Program-made: the position numbers and the translations under genes
Source of the DNA: Labia minor
Lineage: Eukaryota; Arthropoda; Insecta; Dermaptera; Spongiphoridae
Reading direction: 5' to 3'
DNA length: 64,000 nucleotides
NCBI GenBank assembly: GCA_963082975.1
Contig: OY720344.1
Location: 7,985,580 to 8,049,579 of the forward strand
Shown: piece by piece, positions 10,851-22,729 of the stretch
How the letters are laid out: each line of letters opens with the position of its first letter
How positions within the stretch are numbered: position 1 is the stretch's first letter
The notes under the pieces: generated by a model
Database searches by the model: none
The model's input: the letters and a program-made list of their open reading frames with translations, nothing else
What the model was told of the DNA's origin: nothing

Positions 10851-12092
10851 TAAAATTATTAATATCAATTACTAATAAATTAATTAATTCTTAACACTAT
10901 AACCTGAAATCATAAACCGGATGAAATTTCTGACAAGAAACAAAATTTTATTTAATTACCTAAAAAAGAAGAAAATAATTTCTCCACACACACCACGATT
11001 TCCTTACAATTAATCATATCTAAAAAATGAAAGCTCTCACTAACCTCCAATATATATATATATATATATTATTTTATTAGGTTTAAATTAAAAATCATTA
11101 GAATAAAATATAAATTTCCTTAATTTAGTCTCTATTACCTTGATTTAAAAGAAAATATAATTTTCTAACAACGATAAAAGTTTTTCATTACTTTTCATCC
11201 ATATGTAGAATAAAATTAATTGTAATCAATCAATTAATAACAACACTGAATGAATAATAAAAATTAATGTGAAATTTATCTATAAACGTATATGTATATA
11301 TATATATATATATATATAGTATGAGTGAGTTATTATGTGGATGGATATTTATAAACGGTGAGGTCAGTGGGGGAAGAGCACACGAGTCATCATGCATGCA
11401 TTTCTTAATGACAGATATAATAATGATTTATGAGCTGGATGCACTAGCAATTCGTCATCGTTTACACGCATTCACTTTCAAAACTCGGACACACACCTCC
11501 ATGCACAATTTTCCTAATTTATTTTTATATTCCTTTTATAATTAATTATTCATTATCTTATCACCTAATCAAATAAATAAATTAAGAAAAACATAAATAA
11601 AATAGTATATGATATTAAATAAATAAATAATGATTTTAAAATTTCTTCTCAAACCATGCATTCATAATAAAATTTTCTAATTGAGAATAAATATTACTAG
11701 AAAGTTTAATTTGAGAATAATTGAACTAATTTCATTTATGTATATAACATACATAAATACAATCTAAAGCCCAAATAAACATGAAACATGGGAAAATAAA
11801 GTTTATAATATAATTTTATACGAGTATAATATAGTATTTATAATTTAAGTTTTTCTTATATAACAATTTAAATATTTTTTTTAATTATTATTAAACTAAA
11901 AAAAAAATAATTTTATTATTAGATAAGTAGTCTAAATATATTATAACTTATAACACGTTACATTTTATTTTTTATATCCAATTCATTTCAACAAACAAAA
12001 CAAAATTGAAAATGTAAAATCTAATCTAGATAATCTTGAATGTTTATAAATCTTTTGAAAATGATTGAAACAGGAAAATCAAACTGAAATTT
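10851..12092. other. AT-rich intergenic DNA with dinucleotide repeats
   Basis: (TA)n tracts lie at about 11050-11070 and 11291-11318. A less AT-rich patch at 11330-11510 contains CATGCATGCATTTCTTAATG and could be regulatory. The 74-codon ORF at 11321 crosses it but has no recognisable domain. Confidence 0.45.
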
Positions 12093-12593
12093 GGTAATTA
12101 TTTCCTAAACGGGAATCTCCAGGGATTTGGATGAAACTTTACCTGTGGATTCCTTGTTTAATTCCAAAGAAATTTTTCTTATAAAATTTTCCCCCATCTT
12201 TTCTAGTTTACGATATAAACTTTATTAAAGTTTGCATATAATTAGCCCATTATTCAGTTTGACAGTAATAGACAATTATATTTTTATGCATTTGGTATCA
12301 CTAATTTTCGGTTTTTTCCGTTTTGTTTGGATATAGAAAAATTATTTAATTAATTATTTCTTTAATTTAAAAAAAACCCAGAAAATTAGTGGAGCCCCCC
12401 GTTGGCCAAATGAATAAAACATGGTAGCTAAATAGAATATAAATGGATTTATATGCATTTAATAATTTTTATCTCGTAAATTAGATGAAACCGAGAGAAA
12501 TTTTATAAGAAAAGTTTCTTTGGAATTAAACAAGAAATGCACAGGTAAAGTTTCATCCAAATCCTGGGGATTCCCGTTTTGTAAATAATTACC
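12093..12593. mobile_element. R4 fold-back MITE, copy a, with 8-bp target duplication
   Basis: Almost the whole 501-bp unit is an inverted repeat. The left end GGTAATTATTTCCTAAACGG matches the inverse of the right end (CCCGTTTTGTAAATAATTACC), and arms of about 200 bp meet in a centre rich in AAATTAGTG/CACTAATTT. The flanks carry an exact 8-bp duplication TGAAATTT at 12085-12092 and 12594-12601. No ORF. Eight-bp duplications are typical of hAT (and P) elements; without transposase the superfamily is inferred. Other copies: 23331-23652, 33607-34108, 46853-47388. Confidence 0.85.
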
Positions 12594-12601
12594 TGAAATT
12601 T

Positions 12602-13357
12602 TATAATTACAAACGGATCATTACTTTCTTATAATAAACAAAACGAAACAAAACAAATATTTAAACTTATAAAAAAAAAAAATTAAAATCACTTATATAA
12701 TATTTTTTATAATATATTATTTTCAAATTTAATTGTAATATACTAGTATACTATCTTGTTTATTTAGTTATTATTATTAATTTATATTTTAATTCATTTT
12801 GATATTTTATAAATTTTTAAGTAGTGTATTGATTGACAGGATTGCAAATATTAAACAGGAACATTATAAAGGAATGGATGAATAGGGATGGGGAGAGGGG
12901 GTGGACTGAGGTGGCAAACGAGGGGATGAATTTATCCAACCAATAGAATTCCGATAGCACATATCTACTACTACCCTCTCTCATCTATTCAATTTTTTTT
13001 TTTAGAAAATAAAATGATTTGCTTTTAACATTTATACACTCAGATTCATTGAATGAATAAATTGTAATTTAGTTTCTATATATCTCATCAATAAACATTC
13101 AAATCTTAAGTGAAATATATTAAAAAACAAACAAACATCAAATTAGAATTAAATATTGAATAAAATTTATAATAGAATAATAAATTGATGGAAAGTTTTA
13201 CTTAATTTTTGTATTTACTATATTCATTTAAATGTACAGAATATAAATATAATTAAAATATAACTTGACTGATTTTTTAATATTATAATTATCAAAGGGA
13301 ATATTCTACTTTAAAAAAATATTAATATTCATATCCATTAAATAAATACATACATAT

Positions 13358-13402
<45 letters not shown>

Positions 13403-13585
13403 TTATATTTTTTTTTAATTTAATTTTAGATTGAATTTTAAATATTTTATATAATAACAATAATAATAATCAATAAAATATAATATTTTAATTTCAATAA
13501 TTTAACATTGCTATATTCAAACTGATGATTTTCTATCAGAATGGTAAATAAACACACACACGGAGTAGTGTATATTTGATTAATT

Positions 13586-13621
<36 letters not shown>

Positions 13622-13768
13622 CTTTATATACATATTATAATAAAAAATATACTATTGAATTGAAATTAAATTAAATGAATTTAATATAAAATTTTCAGAA
13701 ATTGTAAAATTTCTTCTGAGTTTTTGTTAATGAGAGAAGTTTCATTTTAAATACAATAGATCTTAAAA
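12602..13768. other. AT-rich intergenic DNA with long (TA)n tracts
   Basis: (TA)n tracts lie at about 13366-13399 and 13580-13619. A purine-rich, less AT-rich patch at 12870-12990 (GGGATGGGGAGAGGGGGTGG) is the only other distinctive sequence. No gene is seen. Confidence 0.5.
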
Positions 13769-13985
13769 CAGTGATTCTCAACCTTTTTTTTATTGAGGCA
13801 CACTTTTAACGTTTTAAAAATTTGTCGGCACACAAAGAAAAAGATAAGTGTAAAAGTTGACCATATTAAAAAAAAAGTGGTCACAAAAACCGTTTAACTT
13901 TTTTTTTAGAAATATATTGAAAAAATTTAGAAAGTCGGAAATGTTTAAGAGCCTCATAATCTCGCGGCATACTGGTTGAGAACAA
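13769..13985 (+). mobile_element. hAT-type MITE (CAGTGATTCTCAACC family), 3' end eroded
   Basis: Starts CAGTGATTCTCAACC, the classic hAT terminal sequence, and ends in GGTTGAGAAC where CACTG should follow, so the last bases are lost. No 8-bp duplication is visible. The body (GGCACACTTTTAACG; AAGATAAGTGTAAAAGTT) is shared with the inverted copy at 54785-54971. Confidence 0.75.
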
Positions 13986-14860
13986 ATTAAAATTAAAAGG
14001 ATAATCAATAATAATTATATATAGTTTTGATATATGCTGAAAATAAAAAATGAAAAATAATTATAATAAAATTTTGTGTCATCCTTGTCAAGTACCACAA
14101 TTGTATAATATATAAACACTTGTAATTAATTAAATATTTTTTATTTCAATTAATAAATAATCCTTAATCATTAAATAAACTTTAAGAATGAATATTCCAT
14201 ATTATTATAACAATTATAACAAAAGATGAAAAGAGAGGAACAGACCTGAAATTTTATATATATATAAAGAGAGAAAGAGTTATAAGACATTTGCATATAG
14301 AAGAAGCAAATTATGCAGAGTGAGTGTCAAAATGGACACAAACTTACTCAACTTTTTATTTATTGGGTGGGCGTTACAAAAGTTGTATTATTTTATTTTA
14401 TTATTTTTGTTTTTATTTTTCTTGTATATAACAAAATTTATTATATATCTTGAAGAAAAAAACATCTCTATTTGGAATAAAATTAGCAAATTTCTAATTT
14501 CAATAACTAAATGAGAAAGTTTGCATATTTAAAGTACATATTTTGTATCTATTTTTAAAATAAATAACTAAAAATTAAAATGTTACTATACACAAATTAA
14601 TCTTTTGTTTTTGAAATTATAATTCATGCATCATAAATAAATTTAATTTTAATTAAATTTTTTTTAAAAATTTATTTATTTTGATGTTATTATAACAACT
14701 TTTAATAATTTTTTTTAATAAAAGTTAATTAATAATTTAAAATAAAAATTATAGACTATTTGTTTTTATCCATTTTTTTTTTAATAAAAAATATTATATA
14801 AATTGATTAAATAAAATATTTTTATGTATTTTCAATTCATTAATATTCAAGGCCATGGTT

Positions 14861-14903
<43 letters not shown>

Positions 14904-14999
14904 GGTAATATTTTCATTTATGTAGTGAAATTTTTGCCTTTGGCAAATTCTTCTTCCCCTTCTTCGTGTGTGTTGGTTGATTTTACTTACATTCGGATA
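13986..14999. other. AT-rich intergenic DNA with a 35+ bp poly-A run
   Basis: The run of A at about 14864-14901 is the longest homopolymer in the window. The 64-codon ORF at 14320 is a hydrophobic translation of T-rich DNA and is not called a gene. Confidence 0.5.
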
Positions 15000-15190
15000 T
15001 TTTGTCTGGTAAACAAAAACCAAGGCCAAACATTTGGCAGGAGTCCATTATAAACATGGCTTAGCGTTTGTTATCCATGCCTGGCGGACATCATTTGGAT
15101 GCATAATTCCCGCCTTAATGTGCCTTTGTTGTCTTCAACTGCCCCCAGGTGGCACGACTGTACAGAAACACTGGTGATTGACCATCTAAA
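15000..15190. promoter_or_regulatory. Candidate conserved regulatory island
   Basis: About 190 bp of balanced composition in very AT-rich surroundings, with CATTATAAACATGGC, CATGCCTGGCGGACATC and GGATGCATAATTCCCGCC. No long frame and no transposon signature fit it. Such islands between developmental genes are often enhancers; here this is a guess from composition only. Confidence 0.25.
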
Positions 15191-15199
15191 TTCGGGTTG

Positions 15200-15490
15200 G
15201 CAAAGGAAGGAAGGAAGGAAGGAAGGAAGGGTGCTTGATGTTGATAGTGGGAAAGAGAAAGAAGAGGCAGGTGGGAGGATGGGTGAATGAGGGAGGGGAG
15301 GGGGGGAGGTCGATATTTAAAAAATCAATCTACCGTTCACTTTTTCTGGGCGGAACTTAGCCTAGGGTGTGGTTGTTAGCCACTATTGGAGAGGGAAATT
15401 TTCAGTGGGGGTTATAAAAGAAGCGTGAAAGGAGAGGGGGTGGTAAGGTAGGAGGTGGAAAAGGAAAGAGGGATATCTGCATTTGTAATA
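15200..15490 (+). repeat. Purine-rich tract with (GGAA)n
   Basis: GGAAGGAAGGAAGGAAGGAA at about 15204-15228, then GAGGGAGGGGAGGGGGGAGG at 15290-15310, and further G/A-rich DNA to about 15470. The plus strand is strongly purine-biased, so triplex or G-quadruplex structure is possible. Confidence 0.8.
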
Positions 15491-17220
15491 CGAGAAAGAA
15501 TGGAAAAAAAGTTGATGGGGGGCCCTTAAAATACTAAATTCTTTTAAATTTTTAAATATCAATCAAAATTTAATCCTAACCAGTGTTTTTTTTGTTTTTT
15601 TTTTTGTAAAAAAATATATAACAATAATGATAATAATAATAATTTTATATAGAAAAATTTGTAAATAATAGTTTTTGTTTTTTATCCCAATAAAATAAAA
15701 ACAATTTCAAAAAATAAATAAATAAATAATATTATTATGAATATATAATATAATTGAATGCATATCTTATTTTTATATTTAAATTAAAAATATCAAAAAA
15801 AAAAACAACAACAACAATCAACAAACATATTATGTGTGAATATGTGCCAATTATGATATATGTATATGATAATCTTTATTTATCTTTCATACAGAAGAAT
15901 TATTTTTGTTAAACATCGAAACAAAGGAGAAAAAATTCAGGTATTCAAATTTTTAAATTATTCAATGTATAATAGCTATTTATAAGTAGATTATTATTAT
16001 TATTATTATTATTGGAGAGTGGCTGGAACACTTTTTTCAATCTTTTTCTCTAATTTTTTTTTTTTATAATGGTGAATTATTACCTTTTTTGTTCATTTTC
16101 GAAATTATTAAATAACTTTCAATCCCATATCCATTATAGAAAAATTAAATGAAAATATATATTTAGTAGCCTTGTAGCTTGTCCCAAGGTGTACTACTAC
16201 TATCTAGTTGCTCAGTTTGGAATAAATAAAAGTAAATATAAAAAGTTAAGTGATAAAAGAGAATTTAGAATCTGTTGATTGAATTTTTGAGATATTCTTT
16301 ATTTTATTCTAATCCACGCTTAATATATTCCAAATAAGATAAAACTAACGATTAAGCATAGATTAAATAAAAATATATTTTAAAATAAAATTTGGTGTCA
16401 CAAGGTGGACCATACACACGTTTTGAAACTTAAGAATGCTATGCTGTGAGGTTTTACTCTAAAACAATAATTCTGCTTTAGTTTTAAAGAAAATACTTTT
16501 AATTTCATTATATGTAGTACATTTTATTTCAAAAAATTTAAAACTTTTCATTTTCAATTTAAAAATCTTAAAAAATTTTAACATACTTTTTTCAATTGAA
16601 TCCTAACAAATCTGATAATTTGTTTGTGGTTTCTACATCTGTAAGAACTAAAAGTTAAAAGATACAAGCATACAATTTTAAGGTAACAAATAAAGTTGTC
16701 CCGACGTGAACTGGGTCCTAAAAGAAGTTCTCTTTCCCCCACTATCTGTTTTAAAATAACATACATTTAATTTAATTTGATATTATAATATAACTATTAT
16801 TATCTACCATGGTTTATTTAAAATTTATCTAAAATAATATTTAAAATTAGAGACAGAGACTAAATATAAATAAATCTTTACTTTGATTATATAATCTAAA
16901 CTAATAATTATTTTATACATGAAAAATTTATACAACTTTAATATAATAAAAATTAACAAAAATAAGATATCAATAGTGAGAAATAATGCATGTTAATTTT
17001 AAATGCTTAGTTTATTTTTAAATACTTCAAATTCAAAAGTTTATCACAAAGTTTACCAAAAATAAATTTATAAATTTAAGCATAGTTTTGAATGGATAGT
17101 AATTTTTATTAAATCAAATAAAAAAATAAATAAATAAATATTTTATATAATAATAAATATATCATATAAATCTATAATCAATATTTTAGCTTTTTATATA
17201 AATTTACTTTTTATCTATGA
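15491..17220. other. AT-rich intergenic DNA
   Basis: No gene is supported. (TAA)n/(TTA)n repeats lie near 15625-15645 and 15990-16012. The 62-codon minus ORF at 16578-16766 has no recognisable features. Confidence 0.5.
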
Positions 17221-17645
17221 CAGTGCCACAAAATTTTAAAAAATATTTTTGAAGTAACTAACTTGCCACAAAATTGTCATGATTTTTTTTCTTCACCACC
17301 TGTACCCATTTTAGCTTAAATATATAAAGGAATATTTTTGAATAACTTCTAACTATCGTGTATAAAAGTGTTATCATTTTAAATATTAAACTTTATACCT
17401 AAAAAATAAAATGATTATTAAAAATATTGAAATTTAGTTGTGGTAAAAGTATATCTTTATTAAACATTGTCATTATTTTTTTTATTTTTATTGTATGGAA
17501 ATTCTTTAATTGATTTTAGTTTGTAGTTTTTAGTTCTAGATAATGATCAAAAAGCAAAATTTACTACCGTGATTTCTTGTTTTGAAAATGCTATGTTCAA
17601 TTCTAGAAGAGATTACGATTCTCGCACTATTCTCAGATCGCATTC
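17221..17645 (+). mobile_element. R6 repeat, copy a (uninterrupted)
   Basis: Matches the inverted R6 copy at 43345-44575 block by block: GTGCCACAAAATT, TTGAAGTAACTAAC-TGCCAC, CACAAAATTGTCAT, AACTTCTAACTAT-G and TTTGTAGTTTTTAGTT. This copy lacks the hAT insertion found in the other and so shows the empty site. The end GATTACGATTCTCGCACTAT is shared. Its superfamily is uncertain; ends of this kind (GGATGGCGAACC in the other copy) recall hAT elements. Confidence 0.65.
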
Positions 17646-17865
17646 GACAATCTTCACACATAGACGGGGGCTCTGCCCCCTCTCCCCACGACTGATACAT
17701 AGTATTTGGTTGAAAGTCTGTATATAAAAGGTTTTCTTTCATTTTGTTTCAATCAGTATATTACATAAAACATTTATTTTTTTTTTGTTTTCTTATTTAA
17801 AATATATTTTAATTTAATCAATAAATTAATTAAATATTATTATTATATATATCTATCTATCTCTG
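17646..17865. other. Short gap with a G/C palindrome
   Basis: GGGGGCTCTGCCCCC at about 17664-17680 is a perfect small hairpin. The remainder is AT-rich with ATCTATCTATCT near 17851. Confidence 0.5.
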
Positions 17866-18012
17866 TGGCTCTACAAGTCTCGAAAGTTTTTGGCCGCAAC
17901 ATCCACATTTCTCCAAGTGTCCCTATTCTGAGCTATAACCATATAACTCCTACCCTGTCCCATCTCTCTCACATCCCTTCTTATAAGAGCGTCCTTGGTC
18001 TTCCATGCGTAT
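17866..18012 (-). pseudogene. RTE-like non-LTR retrotransposon C-terminal fragment
   Basis: The minus strand reads WKTKDALIRRDVREMG, then YMVIAQNRDTWRNVDVAAKN and a stop. This fits the tail common at the C-terminus of RTE-type non-LTR polyproteins, where 'RW.D.i.rDm.e.g' is followed by 'A.dRd.Wr..v..A'. Only about 48 codons remain, so it is a 5'-truncated copy. Confidence 0.7.
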
Positions 18013-19117
18013 GTTTTCCAATTTTTCATGCATGTTCATAGGCTATAAATTTTATTAATGTCGAATCAATAACCGCAGAAATTATTATTTTAAAATTTGA
18101 TATGTACATGTTGTCATTCATCAGCGCAAAGAATACAATACAAAGAATGTTTATTATATTTATTTTTATTTTTATTTTCTAAATAAATTCTAAAGTCACT
18201 TTTCGATTCTTTAGATGATGAAATGCGAAGATATGCAAACAATTTTAAATTTTGACCACTCTGCAGACAAAAACCTTTTTATAATATTATATATATAGAT
18301 ATATATATATATATATATATAGGTACACATTATTTCTATAATTATTTAAGTTTGTTTTAGAAGAAATATTATAATTGTATTATATTATTATTATTTTTTT
18401 TTGTTTTTAATTTTTATAATTGTAAATTAACTTAAAAATAATTAAAATGTTATTTAATACGAAATTAAATTAGAATGGATTGATTGATTCAATTCATGTT
18501 TAAATCATTGAAATGGTATATTAAATTTAACGCTAATATCATCATATTTAATAGAATAAAAGCCCCGATGAAATCATAGAACCGGTTTGAAAATATAATT
18601 ACACCTATCAAATAAGAAATAAATATATACATAGGATATAGATAAATAACAAAATATCTGGTTAAAGGTATATCTCTTGTACCAATACTAATAATACATA
18701 TTACAAATCATCTATTATTAAAAAAAAAAAAAAAAATTAAAATGTTAATTTATAATTAGTAGAGAAATAAAAAATAGCAAAATTTTGCCTAGAAGCCTAT
18801 AATAGGCTAATAAATATACTTTTTGTAATATCGAGAATATTTGAAAATCGATTGTAATATTATATCCTAGAAAAAACGTTCTCTTAGTGTTTTCTTTTGT
18901 TTTCTTTATTTTTTTGGAAAAGTACTGGTAATGTAACTTACTAATTTTGAAAAATTAATCAGACATTAAACGGCTGTAAACTATGAGTTTGAGCTTACTG
19001 TACAGTTTAAATGTAATTTTGTTTCCTTGGCCAGAAGATGAATAAAGAGAGAAATAAGTAATCTAAATTGTTACAATATTCTACCCAACTGTCCCTAGCA
19101 GTAGCAAAAAAATACTA
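18013..19117. other. AT-rich intergenic DNA
   Basis: (TA)n lies at about 18286-18322 and a 16-bp A run at about 18720. No gene is seen. Confidence 0.5.
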
Positions 19118-19237
19118 GATTACTATCATTTCTTTATGAACTATGAATATTTAAGATTAAGATTATTATTGAAAATAAATAAATAAATGATAAAATATAT
19201 TAAACAATTTCATATAATTTAAAAGAGCATGAATTAA
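19118..19237 (+). repeat. Block shared with the R3 copy at 45771
   Basis: TTCTTTATGAACTATGAATA to about 19230 closely matches 45771-45850. It is a dispersed repeat edge and probably part of the R3/R1 repeat complex. Confidence 0.55.
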
Positions 19238-19444
19238 AAATTTAAGTAAAAAGAAATATTTTTAAAAAATACACTTTACTTAAAATTGCACTAAAATTAT
19301 AACACCGTAAGACATTTGATAACACCGTAAGACATTTGATTCCACTATTGGGCGCACACACTTTACAGTGATTTTATTTTTTACTTTTTAGTGCAATTTT
19401 AAGTAAAGTGTATTTTTTAAAAATATTTCTTTTTACTTAAATTT
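19238..19444. repeat. Perfect inverted repeat, 59-bp arms, with a direct duplication in the loop
   Basis: The left arm 19238-19296 and right arm 19386-19444 are exact reverse complements over 59 bp by eye, separated by 89 bp. In the loop GATAACACCGTAAGACATTT is repeated in tandem (about 19299-19340). No ORF. Perfect arms suggest a recent origin or gene conversion. It may be a MITE or a hairpin RNA source. Confidence 0.85.
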
Positions 19445-20230
19445 ATTTTATACTTTTTAGTCGTGTTCAGCGCCTATAGAACTGCTCGGTTTTCATTTTT
19501 TAGGTTTTTTGAGCTCAATACATACACAACAATATAAAAACTATCACGACACTGTAAAGTTAGAATCGCAATATCACGACACTATCAATTTAGAATCAAG
19601 ACTAACTACTAACTTTTTATTTCTGATAATATATATATATTATTATTATTATTATTTATATAATTTATTTACATATATATATATATATTATGTATGTGTA
19701 TGTTTAATTTTTATATATATATATATATAAGAAGACAACCGATTCCTGGAACTTCTAATAGGCCAGAAGAAGAAATATTACGTGGTTAATTAGAGATGTT
19801 TTGACATTTGTAAATAATATGTGTGTTGCAAAAACTTTTAGTTTAAAACACCGCCTCTAGAACTGCTATCGCCATCTATGATTGAAATAGTGAACTATTC
19901 CATATTCCGCATATGAAAGTTTAGTTAATTAATTACCACTAATGGATAAATAATTCAGTGGATTTTTCAATTGATTCGTGTATTATTAGCAAGAGCAAGC
20001 ACGTATACAAAATTTCAAGTTGATTGAATGACGGGAAGTTGTTGAAATATTGATTATAAAATGCCGCGGACAGACAATGCCGCGGACAAACAAACGGACA
20101 GTGTGAGTTAAGTAAAAGTTTATAATTATAATTATAATTATAATAATAATAAAAATGAAAACAGCTAGATCACGAAATCTTTATAAATCAAACATAAATT
20201 TAGATATTATATTTTAAATAATAAAAATTA
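19445..20230. other. Intergenic DNA with microsatellites and a repeat-like block
   Basis: (TAT)n/(TA)n lies at 19628-19730. At 19975-20115 a block contains ACAAAATTTCAAGTTGATTG and ATGCCGCGGACA twice; it looks like an unclassified repeat with distant likeness to R1. (TAATTA)n follows near 20122. Confidence 0.45.
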
Positions 20231-20310
20231 AAATTGTTTCTGTAGCTGGAAATTAATTTATTTCAAACTGTCGGTCGGTTCAGACCTGGCCACAGGTCAA
20301 CTTATTTTAA
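20231..20310 (+). mobile_element. R2 repeat, isolated 3' end
   Basis: Holds the final 80 bp of R2: TTTCTGTAGCTGGAAATTAA, the inner inverted motif GTCGGTCGGTT, then the hairpin GACCTGGCCACAGGTC and AACTTATTTTA. The 5' part is missing. Confidence 0.8.
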
Positions 20311-20608
20311 TAAATGTAAATTTTATAAAATAAGAAAAAAATAATATTTAGTGTAAAGAATTACATTGAAATGAGTGCAATAGGCCAAAAGATAATATAC
20401 CTACTTAAATAGAAAAAGAGTATGCAAATATACACAGGTATAAAAGAGAAAAAATTGAAATTATTATTTAAAAGTTTAAATTTTTTTATTTTATCATAAT
20501 TTAAATTAATAAATTATATAAAACTATCGAACATATTTATTTATTTATTTATAGCCTTTATTATGGTTTATTTCTACATATTTTTACAATATTTACATTT
20601 ATAATTTT
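20311..20608. other. AT-rich spacer between R2 ends
   Basis: About 300 bp without any gene, lying between an R2 3' end and an R2 5' end in the same orientation. Confidence 0.5.
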
Positions 20609-20642
20609 TACCGACCGACGATAGTAAGGGAGGTATTGTTTA
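20609..20642 (+). mobile_element. R2 repeat, isolated 5' end
   Basis: TACCGACCGACGATAGTAAG and the following GGAGGTATTGTTT match the 5' terminus of R2 and then stop abruptly. Confidence 0.75.
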
Positions 20643-21489
20643 AAATTGTGTAACCAGAGGCCCCTTAGGGCATAGGCCTCTTCCAAATCAAAATACATAA
20701 TAATTAATAATTAATGAATTTAATTAAAATGAAATTAACAAAATATTAATAAAAAAGATAATAATGACCAACTCTAATAAAAGTAGGTTTAAAAAAAAAA
20801 TAAATTAAAATTAAAAGTTAAAGTTTTGGATTATGAAAAATTTACATTTTTTCTAATTTAGTTCTTCTTTTTAGGATTATTTTGTTGTTTTGTTTGTTTT
20901 TTTGTTTTATATAATATCTTCAAATATAATCAACCATTAATTAAAAAAGTCCTTTGTGAATAAATTTTTGTTATTTATTATTTCTTTATTTAAGAGATTA
21001 TTTTTATTCATAGATTTATTTATTAATTTATTTTTATGTATATCCTCTATATTTCTATATATCTTGTAATTATTTTTTTGTATTGGGGTAAATATTGAAG
21101 GGGAAAATCTAAGAAAAAGAAGGGTTGGTCTCAAATGTGTAATGGAAAAGAAAGGGTGGACTTTGAATCGGCGTGAACTGCCCCGGAGATCTGGACTACA
21201 AAAAAAGAGAAAAAAATTAAATTTATCATTAAGAATAAAATTTATAATAAGATTTATTATATTTAATGTTTAATATAAATTTTCAAAACCTTTAAAGATT
21301 TAAATGTAAAGATTTTAAATTATAAAAAATTATATACAGTAATTTTTTATATTTTTTATAAAAAAAAGAAAGAAAAAAGACGTTTTATAAAAATTATACA
21401 AAAACCAATATTTGTTAGATGAAACAATTTTTTTAATTCTTGAATTATAAAATAAAAAAAACAATCCTTCTTGGAAAACAATATTTTTT
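20643..21489. other. AT-rich intergenic DNA
   Basis: A less AT-rich patch at 21120-21200 (GGACTTTGAATCGGCGTGAA; CCCCGGAGATCTGG) is unexplained. No gene is supported. Confidence 0.4.
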
Positions 21490-21645
21490 TGTTAATAATG
21501 TAGCCGGTCCTTTGGTAAGAGATAGTCCGTGGACGACCAAGTGTAATCGTGGTCCATTTTTTTCTACTAATACAGTCGGTCTGCTCTCGACGGTAGCCCA
21601 CGAACGACTGCCCTTGTCCCTTTTTAACAACTATTCTCTTCTGGG
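21490..21645. promoter_or_regulatory. Unexplained balanced-composition island
   Basis: About 150 bp (GTAGCCGGTCCTTTGG ... GACTGCCCTTGTCCC). Overlapping frames are open on both strands, so no frame is favoured. It could be conserved non-coding DNA or an exon remnant. Confidence 0.2.
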
Positions 21646-22110
21646 GAAACGTATTACAATAATAATCCTTTCCAAAAATAAATTTATTTTTAAATAAATA
21701 AATTTTATTTTTTTTATTTTTTTTTTAAGGTTTAATGATATTTTTAAAATATTAATCATTACAATCTATATACTTGTATAAATTGTCAATTTAAATTTTT
21801 TTAACTTTTGTTCAAGCATTAATATTGTATTTTAGTGTTCGTATTATAATTTTGTTGAACATATAAAAATTATCAAAATTTCGATAAGAATTAAATGAAA
21901 AAGGTTAATAAATGATATATGTAGGTATTTCTTTCTGACTGTAAAAAGATAATTTATTTATTTATTTATTTTTATCTATATTCTCTGAATTGGCTGATTT
22001 AACTAAAAAGTTATGTTATCTTTGTGTTTAAGGACACTCCCAAGAGACCAGGTTATAAATGTGAATTTTCACCTGAGTGTGCAAATAAAGAGAGATTTTT
22101 ATTATTCACA
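21646..22110. other. AT-rich intergenic DNA
   Basis: A/T runs only; nothing recognisable. Confidence 0.4.
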
Positions 22111-22111
22111 G

Positions 22112-22145
<34 letters not shown>

Positions 22146-22183
22146 AATAAATATATATAAGAGAGAGAGAGAGAGAGAGAAGG
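22112..22183. repeat. (CT)n ... (AG)n palindromic microsatellite
   Basis: A CT run (about 22112-22145) and a GA run (about 22161-22181) lie on either side of TAAATAAATATATATAA, so the locus can fold into a near-perfect hairpin with a stem of about 20 bp. Confidence 0.85.
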
Positions 22184-22729
22184 TTTTCATTAAGAATATT
22201 TGAAGTTGTTGAACAAACACCCAACCGACATCTTGACCTTTGTTTATTATGATAATTCTACTTGTTTGAAGGAAATTTCACATTTCATGTTTTTATTTCA
22301 TGACATTGTCTTTTTGTTCTTGTTTATTTTTTGTTATTCAAAATAAATCTAAAGATATCTATATAAGTATATTGAGAAATAATTAAACAAAAAAAAAAAA
22401 AAAAAAAATTAAATTACATCCATTAAAATAAAAGAAATATTGCGATGATGTGTCCAGGTGTAATGAAAATAATCATCCTATTATAATAAAAACAATAGCA
22501 ATCTTGAAATGTGATGTTTCGACTATTATAATACTTTCATTGAATTCTTTCAAAACAGGTTTAATGGAAATGAAGAAAAAAGAAAATTGAATGTTATTAT
22601 TTAAACTATTATAATTTCCATAAATTTATTTAATTATTTCTTTTTCATATGATAAGGTAGTCTAATTTCTGCCACAACCAAAATATATATGCATAGTATA
22701 GGAAACGGTAGTAGTAAATATTTTGTTTG
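22184..22729. other. Intergenic DNA with a small non-repetitive patch
   Basis: The patch 22195-22280 (AACAAACACCCAACCGACAT; CTTGACCTTTGTTTATTATG) could be regulatory and contains forkhead-like TGTTTATT. An 18-bp A run lies at about 22390. Confidence 0.35.

Noticed and set aside
14857..15021. Processed pseudogene suggested by poly-A (14864-14901) and flanking CAAGGCCA repeats
   Set aside because: Poly-A is at the left end on the plus strand with no gene-like body before it; the 8-bp repeat can be chance or an old DNA-transposon footprint.
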